This document shows, piece by piece, positions 55,856 through 64,000 of a DNA stretch of 64,000 nucleotides; the first letter of the stretch is position 1; every line of letters begins with the position of its first letter. Origin of the DNA: Aspidapion aeneum (Eukaryota; Arthropoda; Insecta; Coleoptera; Brentidae); NCBI GenBank assembly GCA_963576565.1, contig OY755047.1, positions 1,550,001 to 1,614,000 on the forward strand, given 5' to 3'. A program made the position numbers and the translations under genes. Below the pieces are notes generated by a model. It was not told the origin of the DNA and ran no database searches. It saw only the letters and a program-made list of their open reading frames with translations.

Positions 55856-56144
55856 TAAAAAAGTAAACTACTAGAAAATTTATTAAAATTTAAAATTCAG
55901 AGTAAAATTTTCATAAAGAACAAATAAATAAAAGAATCTAGGGCATAAAATTCTATTTGAATTTTATTTAAAAATCGAAAGTACATGGTATAATTCTACG
56001 TTTAGTCACACTCTTTTTATTAGAATGAATTTTTTTGATTCATGAATTTTCTACTCCATTTATTTTTGAAAATCCACGGCAACCTAAACCATATTTTTAC
56101 CGTCCTAATCCGCGCAGCAGTTGCCATTAAAACGAAAAATAGAG
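55856..56144. other. Intron 8, nothing recognised
   Basis: AT-rich. TTTACCGTCCTAATCCGCGC near 56096 is a short family A end. Confidence 0.5.
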
Positions 56145-57745
56145 TCCTAAAAATAATTTTGAGTTTTCGACCTTGGGGGTGGAGGGGGCGGCTACCTCTT
56201 TTTTTAAATTAGTTGGTCCCTGTACATTTTACAGTAAAAAGTTTTAGACAAAAGATGAAAACAATAAAATTTCCTATAAATATGCTATTTTATGTTATTT
56301 TGTCAGACGAACGGTTTTCGAGTTGTGATGCTAAACATTTCGCCGTCATTTTGGATTTTGACCAATTTTTTTATTTAGTGGCCTTTAACTTCAAAACTGC
56401 TTAGTTTTGAGAAAATCTTTAATAACATAAAATAAAGACCAACTAATAGCCTATAAAATGAGACATCACTGAGTTTTCTGGGTACTACCCTTGCTGAGAT
56501 TCGAACCCTGAAAGTGTTAGCAGTACACCCGTTCTCTATGTATTTCCATAGTATATTTAAAATAAACCGAAATTATTCAGTTTTATGTCATTTTCTTAAA
56601 AGGTGAGCATTTTACAGAAAGTGTGTAATTCAAGGGCGGATCCAGAGGTGCTTCTCGGGGGGGGGGGGGGCTTTAGGTGACATTTTCTGTTGGTAAAAAA
56701 CGGTATATATTTTTTTAAGCAGTTTTATTAAATTAGTCAGAACTAAAAAGTACAATATCTTACATATACCTTTACAAAATATTTTGCAAGTTTAGGCATA
56801 CAAATTCAATATAATTTACTAATAAAAGTGGTTGTAATTTCGATGATAATAACAATAGACAATTTCATGGCCTCAAGCAAATATTTTTAATTTTTATTAG
56901 CAAAAACCTTACTTTTTACTCTTTTTTTTGGGTTTTATTCAGTTTTCAAAAAAACTAAGCATTTTAGAGAAAATAAGATGTTCTTTCAAACAACGTATCA
57001 CAAACTTGTGTTCAAGCTATTATTGACACTCCAGGGGAGTCCGCATATTGAAGTTATTTTTTTTAATTAATTTTTTTTAAATATTATTTAGAAAGCTCAG
57101 TTTTTCAGAAAATTGAATGAAACAAAAAAAACATTATATTTTTTCGTGATCCTAAAATATAACCACAATTTATGGATGCCAATTAAGTGCTAACCGTGGA
57201 CTTAAGCTTAAGCCCACGTGATACATCGTTACAAAGATAATTTAATTTTCTACAATAAAGTTAATTACATACTTTCTGTAAAATGTTTACCTTTTGAGAA
57301 AATGACATAAAACTGAATAATTTCCGTTTATTTTGCATATACTATGGAAATACATAAGAAACGGGTGTACTGCTAATACTTCAGGGTTCGTATCTCAGCA
57401 AGGATACTACCCAGGGAACTCAGTGGTGTCTCATTTTATAGGCTATTAGTTGGTCTTTATTTTATGTTATTAAAAATTTTCTCAAAAATAAGCAATTTCG
57501 AAATTAAAGGCCACTACAGAAAAAAATGGCTCAAAATTCAAAATATCGGCGAAATGTTTAGCGTCATAACTCAAAAACCGTTCGTCTGAAAAAATAACAT
57601 AAAATAGCTTTTTTATAGGAAATTTTATTGTTTTCAACTTTTGTTTAAAACTTTTTTTTCTAAAATGTACAGGGAACAAGTAATTTAAAAAAAGGTATAG
57701 CTACCCCACCTTTTGCAAGCTAAAATTCTATAATAACTGGACTAG
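56145..57745. mobile_element. Foldback D, about 1.6 kb
   Basis: The left arm (GGTCCCTGTACATTTTACAG, AAATGAGACATCACTGAG, ACACCCGTTCTCTATGTATT) is repeated inverted on the right (AATACATAAGAAACGGGTGT, CTCATTTTATAGGCTATTAG, CTAAAATGTACAGGGAAC). Arms of about 600-700 bp. A hAT-like end (GGGCGGATCCAGAGG with a G-run) lies at about 56634-56672. Partial copies: 30725-31090 and 41000-41700. Confidence 0.8.
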
Positions 57746-58221
57746 GAGAGTGGTAATGGGCTAGGAAAGTATCAGATCCGTCATGGATCCATTTATTTAA
57801 ACAGTAGAAATAGAAGATGATAAAAAATTTGCATTATTATTTTGTTATGTAAAAGGTCATTTTTAACATTGAGGTCAATATTTCCTTAAATAATCGCAAA
57901 AATCCATTAAAAAATAAGCTTAAATTTTGCATCACAAAAGCTTTAAAAAAATTGAGATTTTAATGGGAGATAAACTAAAACTTTTTTAAATTGGCATTGT
58001 TTTAAAAGTTTTACAAAAATCATGCATTGTGATATTACGAAATTTTTATTACCCCATTGTTCCGAGTCTCGTGGTCTATTCACGTATCTTTTAAAAGAAA
58101 ATGTAGTGCTGCTCAAGCCAAGCAGATCTAACAATAAGTATTGTTTTTAACGATTTTTCCATATATTTTACTACTTTAAAACTTAAATATTATCCAAATC
58201 CTTTAAAAAAGGAGTGAAATC
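57746..58221. repeat. Repeat A end and unassigned sequence
   Basis: 57747-57798 carries GGGCTAGGAAAGTATCAGAT and CCGTCATGGATCCATTTATT (family A end). The rest shows nothing, apart from the left flank of foldback F (TACTTTAAAACTTAAATATT). Confidence 0.6.
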
Positions 58222-58592
58222 ATAACATAAATATTTCATGTAAAAAAAAGCCAAGTATGCGAAAGTGGTATTCCGTAAAAAGAATTGAGATAAAAGTAAA
58301 GCCAAGTTCTCCAATACAAATTTCAAAATGAATGATTCTTACTAGTATGGAAATATTTTTCTAAACTTGGCTATTACGGCTGTAAATGACTCTTAGGCAC
58401 AGTGCTAAATTGAACGTAAAAAAGTTTGGCTGGAATTGCAAAGTTTAAAAAAAACATTTCCAAACTAGTAAGAACCTTTCATTTTGAAATTTGTATAGGA
58501 AAACTTGGCTTTACTTTTATCTTAATTCTTTTTACTAAATACCATTTTCGCGTACTTGGCTTTTTTTCCATGATATGTTTTTGTTATGATTT
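58222..58592. mobile_element. Foldback family F (copy 3)
   Basis: Best copy of the family: CATGTAAAAAAAAGCCAAGT on the left, inverted ACTTGGCTTTTTTTCCATGA on the right. Arms of about 150 bp are joined by TTAGGCACAGTGCTAAATTG. ATAACA and GTTATGAT lie at the outer ends. Confidence 0.8.
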
Positions 58593-59449
58593 TGAAATTA
58601 CTGCAAAACACGTTATATTTAAAGCTCTCTATTATTACGCAAAATTACCACAGGCGTAATATAATATGCAATTTGAGTACCTTATTTAAATTAAATATAA
58701 TAAAATAATTGCAAAAATAAAAATAAAACACTTATTCTGGTTTTCAACAGCAAAGGTCAGTGTCAATCAGCACAGGAAATACTAATATATGAAAATTCTT
58801 ATTGAAATAAATAGCAGGAATAATTTTAGTAATCTCTCTAAATAATTAAATGGTTTAGGGGAAAAACTAATTAATGAAAACCTAATTGTTATTTTGACCA
58901 TATACATAATACATATTATTTTGGGAATATTGTAACAAATCTGAAGGTTTCCTAACACAAAAATATAAACAAGAAAAAAAATCGTCATTTTATAATAAAT
59001 ATACAACATAAACTTTGTACATTAAGAAAATCAAAATTTTTGGTTCGGAGCCCAAATTTTCCGCTCGAAGGACCAAAGTATCCGGTTCGAAAGACCAAAA
59101 TTTTCCCGAAGGACCACAATATCTAAGTTAATGTTTTTCTAATTCTAAATTAAAAAGCGGCCTCAGAAATCATTAAATAAAAATGTAATTTAAATTTAAT
59201 ACCTTAAATCAAATCAACATTTAAGGGACAAACTAATTAATGAATCAACATGTCAATAAACAAGAAAAATAATTATTAATAATTGTAGAAAATAAAAAAG
59301 CAGGTTTTCTGCATTTGTAGTTTTTTTACTAAAACTAAAAAGGTCAGGGGGCGGGTGTGAGGTCAGGTTAGGATATTTATGTTTCCGATCAATTGAAGGT
59401 TAGGATAACACCGATTTTGAACTCTCAATAAAAGGACTAGAAGACAACA
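58593..59449. repeat. Intron 8 with repeat H fragment
   Basis: 59037-59130 has CCGCTCGAAGGACCAAAGTA and CCCGAAGGACCACAATATCT. The same block with its downstream flank recurs at 62830-62990. 58593-59036 and 59131-59449 are unassigned. Confidence 0.6.
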
Positions 59450-61215
59450 ATTTTCGAAAAAAATATTAAAAAAATTTTTTTCTCAAAAAATCGCATTCTG
59501 AAAAAGTTGCGCTTTTTAAAAAATGTTTTTGAAAAAAGTTATCAAAAACTCGTTTTTTGAGAAAATTGCTTTTCCGCAAAATGTTATACTGAAAAAAAAT
59601 CATTCAAGATTTAGTTTTTTTGAAAAATCTATATTTAAAGAAAATTTTGGTAAACTTATTTTCTAAAAAATTCCGCAACCCAAAATAATTAACCAAAAAA
59701 ATTAAAAACAAATATAATAAAGAAGAAATAGGTAGCATCTGCCACGGTACTACCCAGATGTTTATCCAACTATTAAAAACAAGATTTTAAAATGATTTTC
59801 AAAAAAGTTGCTCTTCAAAAAAATTCTCAAAAACTTTTCAAAACGTTTTTTGAAAAAATTGCTTTTTCGAAAAATGTTATACAAAAAAAAGTAATTCAAA
59901 ATGTTGCCTTTTCGAAAAATCTGCACCTGAAAAAACTTATTTTCTAAAAAATTCCGCAACCCAAAATAATTAACCAAAAAAAAAATTAAAAACAAATATA
60001 ATAAAGAAAGAGAAGAAATAGGTAGCATCTGCCACGGTACTACCCAGATGTTTATCCAACTATTAAAAACAAGATTTTATAATGATTTTCAAAAAAGTTG
60101 CTCTTCAAAAAAATTGTCAAAAACTTTTCAAAACGTTTTTTGAAAAAATTGCTTTTTCGAAAAATGTTATACAAAAAAAAGTAATTCAAAATTTAGCCTT
60201 TTCGAAAAATCTGCACATGAAAAAACTTATTTTCTAAAAAGTTCCCCAACCCAAAATAATTAACCAAAAAAAATTAAAAACAAATATAATAAAGAAAAAT
60301 AAGAAATAGGTAGCATCTGCCACGGTACTACCCAGATGTTTATCCAACTATTAAAAACAAGATTTTAAAATGATTTTCAAAAAGTTGCTCTTCAAAAAAA
60401 TTCTCAAAAACTTTTCAAAACGTTTTTGGAAAAAATTGCTTTATCGAAAAACGTTATACAAAAAAAGTAATTCAAAATTTAGTCTTTTCGAAAAATCTGC
60501 ATCTCAAAAAACTTATTTTCTAAAAAATTCGGCAACCCAAACTAATTAACCAAACAAAAATCAAAAACAAATATAATAAAGAAAGAGAAGGAATAGGTAG
60601 CATCTGCCACGGTAATACCCAGATGTTTATCCAACTATTAAAACAAGATTTAAAAATGTTTTTCAAAAAAGCTGCACTTCTCAAAAACTTTTCAAAACAT
60701 TTTTTGAGAAAATTGCTTTTTCGAAAAACGTTATTATACAAAAAAAAGTAATTCAAAATTTAGTCTTTTCGAATCTCAAAAAACTTATTTTCTAAAAAAT
60801 TCCCAACCCAAAATAATTAACCAAAAAAAATTAAAAACAAAAATTAATAAAGAAAGAGAAGAAATAGGTAGCATCTGCCACGGTACTACCTAGATGTTTA
60901 TCCAACTATTAAAACAAGATTTTAAAATGTTTTCCAAAAAAGCTGAAGTTCAAAAAAATTCTCAAAAACTTTTCAAAACGTTTTTTGAAAAAATTGCTTT
61001 TTAGCAAAATGTTATACAAAAAAAGTCATTCAAAATTTAGCGTTTTCGAAAAATATGCACATGAGAAAACTTATTTTCTAAAAAGTTCCACAACCAAAAA
61101 AAAACATGCCAAAAAAAATTAAAAACAAATATAATAAAGAAAGAGAAGAAATAGGTAGCATCTGCCACAGTACTACCCAGATGTTTATCCAACTATTAAA
61201 AACAAGATTTTAAAA
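59450..61215. repeat. 288-bp tandem repeat, six units
   Basis: The anchor GGTAGCATCTGCCACGGTAC recurs at 59731, 60021, 60309, 60596, 60867 and 61154 (spacings 290, 288, 287, 271, 287). Each unit has a T/A part with AAAACTTTTCAAAACGTTTT and a conserved part with CCCAGATGTTTATCCAACTA. The first unit is degenerate. Confidence 0.92.
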
Positions 61216-61398
61216 TGTTTGTCTCTTAAGTAAGTACTACGCCGCGTTGACTTGCAGAGTGGAACTATCTACTGTTACCTCATTCCTAACTGTACTTATA
61301 TAGATAACTTCTCTCGTTTACTGATATTAACCCATATTTAGCATTAATTATGTAGAAAAAATTAAAAAATAGTGCTAAAGAAGTCTACAAAACAATCG

Positions 61399-61735
61399 AT
61401 CATAACAAAAACATTTCATGTAAAAAAAGCCAAGTACGTGAAAAGGGTATTCCGTAAAAGGAATTGAGATAAAAGTAAAGCCAAGTTCTCCAATACATAT
61501 TTCAAATTGACAGGTTCTTATTAGTTTGGAAATGTTTTTTTGAAACTTTGCTATTACAGCCAAACTTCTTTATGTTCAATTAAGCACTGAAAAACATTTC
61601 CAAACTAGTGAGAACCTTTTATTTTAAAAGTTTTATTGGAGAACTTGGCTTTACTTTTATCTCAATTCTTTTTACGGAATACCATTTTCACGTACTTGGT
61701 TTTTTTTACATAAAATGTTTTGTTATGATTTCACT
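61399..61735. mobile_element. Foldback family F (copy 4)
   Basis: Arms AAGCCAAGTACGTGAAAAGG and TTTTCACGTACTTGG, centre with TTCAATTAAGCACTG. It is followed by the usual flank AAAGGATTTGGATAATATTT and, at about 61826, a family A end (ATCCGTCATGGAACC). Confidence 0.75.
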
Positions 61736-61959
61736 CCTTTTTTAAAGGATTTGGATAATATTTTGAAGTTTTAAAGTAGTGAAATATGCGGAGCATTGTT
61801 CAAAACTTTTGCAATACGTTATTAATCCGTCATGGAACCATTTATTTATAAAATATATTGAACATCTTTAGTCCTTTTCTGTTAGGCAACAGAAATAGAT
61901 TAATTTAATGCCAGGTAAAAAATCGTAAATGTAAAGTTTTTCCAACACTGAGCGGTTTT

Positions 61960-62270
61960 TTTGGATCCATAGGGCTGCAGCATACTGCAACTCGGTGCTT
62001 TTGTTCGTAAAATGTTTAGTTTGAAAAATATGAATTTTCAAAATTTTGCCATATGGAGCCTATGGGATTTGATACCCTAAAAAACCGTAAATAACGTTTT
62101 TCCGAATCTGAATATACTATGCGTTTTTGTCGGATCTATATAGCTACAGCCAACTGCAACTCGGTGCTTTTGTTCGTAAAATGTTTAGTTTGGAAAATAT
62201 GAATTTTCAAAATTTTGCCATATGGAGCCTATGGGATTTGATACCCTAAAAAACCGTAAATGACGTTTTC
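61960..62270. repeat. Two diverged monomers of the intron 1 satellite
   Basis: CTGCAACTCGGTGCTTTTGT at 61986 and again at 62155 (spacing 169), followed by AAAATGTTTAGTTT, AATATGAATTTTCAAAATTT and GACGTTTTTCCGAATCTGAA-type words in the same order as the satellite monomers of 18055-30548. They differ by many substitutions from the array. Confidence 0.9.
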
Positions 62271-62568
62271 TTAATTTATAATTAAAAAACACTGCTAAAA
62301 AGTCTACAAAACAATCTATGAAAATTAAAAAGAAAATTAGAATAGCCATAACAATAACCACTGTTTTTAAAATAAATTAAACTTAAACAAATCGGGTTTT
62401 TAGGTATAATCTTTGAAACAGTCGTTCGTATTAACAACAAGCGACCTATCTACGAAATTTCACAAAAATCTGACAATTACTTTTTAAGCTATGCCGTCTT
62501 AACCAAGTCCCTTTACGAACGAGGTATCAAATTAGATCCATCTTGACGTAGAACCTACTTTTTTTCAG

Positions 62569-62751
62569 CCCGGCGACGGCGGAATCATCCTATTGGCCGG
62601 CGCAACCATGACGTCATCGTTCATCGACGAGGAAGAGGAGATCCTAAAATCGCTGGAAGGACCGCCTTCGCCGTGTGACGTCGCCTTCGTCAACGATAAC
62701 ATCTTGATCAAAGGCAGGTCCAGCTTGATCAAGGAATCGAGAAGAAGCAAG
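62569..62751 (+). CDS. Coding exon 9 of the host gene (last one in the window)
   Basis: It encodes 61 residues, PGDGGIILLAGATMTSSFID, then EEEEILKSLEGPPSPCDVAF, VNDNILIKGRSSLIKESRRS, K. Phase 0 both ends, acceptor TACTTTTTTTCAG, donor GTGAGT. GC-rich and rich in codons ending in C or G, unlike all surroundings, hence probably under strong constraint. A hydrophobic GGIILLAGA turn precedes an acidic helix and a short basic end. The protein continues outside the window. The domain is unknown to me. Phostensin and taperin have an acidic, Gly-containing segment before their PP1 motif, a loose parallel. Confidence 0.85.
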
Positions 62752-62829
62752 GTGAGTGATTGTTTTTTTTTAAATTCTATGCCAAACAGCATCTTCAGAT
62801 ATAAATTAAAAATCTAATATAACTTTGTG

Positions 62830-62990
62830 CATTAAAAAATCAAAATATTTGGCTCGGAGGCCCAAACTATCCGGCTCGAAGGACCAAAGTATCCGGCTCG
62901 AAGGACCAAAATTTTCCCGAAGGACCACAATATCTAAGTAAATTTTTTTCTAATTCTATATTAAACAGCAGCCTCAAAAATTATGAAATA
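62830..62990. repeat. Repeat H (copy 2)
   Basis: CCGGCTCGAAGGACCAAAGT, GGACCAAAATTTTCCCGAAG, GACCACAATATCTAAGTAAA. Same order as 59037-59130. Confidence 0.75.
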
Positions 62991-62999
62991 ATAAATGGA

Positions 63000-63455
63000 C
63001 CCATGACGGATCTGATACTTTCCTGACTAGCCTATTAGCACACTTCAAGTGAAGTCATGATATACCAGCCTTCAAAACAGTTTTTTGTAAATATCTCAGA
63101 AACCAAAGCTCTTACGAAGTTTTTGGTGATTACACAAAGTATTGAGGAAAATGCATTCTACTATATTCCGAAAACCGCATATTGATACGATGCTCTGTTA
63201 AAAAGTTAGCATTTTTAAAAAATTTTAATTGTCAAAAAACTGTTATTAGCATTAATGTATTTTAACCAAAATCTAATCAGCTCGTTAGAGTGTCGAACAC
63301 TATTTTACCTAAAAATTTTATGAAAATCGGTTCAGCGGTTTAGGAGCTATCGTGTTACGGACAGAAATAATATACACACACACATATTTTGGGCGTTATC
63401 TCAAAAAAATACCTTCTCTAGACATTGCTACGCGAACTAGGAAGGTAAAAAAATT
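63000..63455 (-). repeat. Repeat A (copy 5), near full length
   Basis: It runs from GGACCCATGACGGATCTGAT to CTAGGAAGGTAAAA, about 455 bp, with GAGCTATCGTGTTACGGAC and CTCTAGACATTGCTACGCG. It is the least interrupted member of the family in the window and has no coding frame. Confidence 0.75.
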
Positions 63456-64000
63456 AAAATTTCTGGCTCAAAGAACCCAAATATCCGGCTTGAAGGACCA
63501 AAATTAGCTCGGAGGACCAACATTAGCTCTAAGTTCTATCTAAAATTCTATATTAAACGGCATCTTCCGAAATCACTAAATAAAAATATGATTTAAATTT
63601 GATATCTTAAAAAATACATAAACATTTCTGGCTCAAAGGACACGAATATCCCACTCGAAAGACCAAAATTAGCTCGAAGGACCACAATATCTGGCTCAAA
63701 CTCTCAAAACGCCAGATATTTAGATATTACTTATTCAAATGCCCTTCTGCTAAAAAAGCAAAATTTCTGGCTTAAAGGGACAAAATATCCGGGTCGAAGG
63801 ACCAAAATGAGCTCAAAAGACTACAATAGCTGGCTAAAAATCACAAAACGCCAGACATTAAGTTATTATTTATTCAAATACTCTACCTGCTTAAAAAAGC
63901 ACATATTCTGGTTCAAAGGAACAAATTATTAAGCTTGAAAGGATAAAAATTAGCTCGAAGGACCACAAAATCTAGTTTAGAAATCACAAAACGCCAGATA
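63456..64000. repeat. Repeat H in tandem, units of about 130-140 bp
   Basis: Recurring TTCTGGCTCAAAG, GAAGGACCAAAATTAGCTCG, GGACCACAATATCTGG and CACAAAACGCCAGATA words, the latter near 63707, 63845 and 63986. The array continues past the right edge. Confidence 0.8.

Overview
The window is eukaryotic nuclear DNA. It is AT-rich, most of it is transposable elements (TEs) and tandem repeats, and it holds one multi-exon gene with GT-AG introns. The mobile-element mix (RTE and Jockey LINEs, a Penelope-like fragment, an LTR element primed by tRNA-Leu, Tigger/pogo, Tc1/mariner-like and hAT MITEs) fits an insect. A beetle with a large, TE-inflated genome is my best guess, by general resemblance only. 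No prokaryotic gene, CRISPR array, tRNA or rRNA was seen.

Host gene. Nine coding exons on the + strand (7467-7592, 35444-35566, 36690-36891, 38356-38560, 45188-45390, 48851-49154, 50468-50653, 50869-51946, 62569-62751) join with matching phases at all eight junctions. They give one open frame of 2,610 nt (870 codons), still open at the right edge of the window. The N-terminus (MPQWKKDLIARLKQ) resembles the start of taperin/phostensin, which are PP1-binding, actin-associated proteins. The rest is low-complexity, Ser/Pro/Gly/Arg-rich or acidic, and the taperin assignment is tentative. Two possible alternative first exons, each coding only Met-Val-Gln, lie in a duplicated block at about 15160-16254 and would splice in the same phase.

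Layout. 1-1673: minus-strand LTR retroelement inserted in an RTE LINE (1674-2090). 2389-6047: Tigger MITE, foldback repeat, 5'-truncated Jockey LINE with target-site duplication, Penelope remnant. 7593-35443 is intron 1 (27.9 kb). It holds several MITEs, the putative alternative promoter, a 12.5-kb satellite of 168-169-bp monomers with 1.5-1.7-kb higher-order repeats (about 18055-30548), and a tandem array of eight small membrane-protein-like ORF units (31222-33811). It ends with an RTE insertion 41 bp upstream of the exon 2 acceptor. Introns 2-7 carry RTE copies, a 17-bp minisatellite, Tigger MITEs, and a MITE whose inside is an 11-copy array of hairpins (46302-47610). Intron 8 (51947-62568) holds an element with about 97 CAGA units, a 1.47-kb long-TIR element, a 1.6-kb foldback, a six-copy 288-bp satellite and two diverged monomers of the intron 1 satellite.

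The strongest candidates for something undescribed are the small-ORF array, the intronic higher-order satellite with its relic copies in intron 8, the hairpin-array MITE, and the CAGA-carrying element that appears to target AAAATA. Coordinates of repeat boundaries are by eye, and all family assignments are from pattern recognition without database searches.
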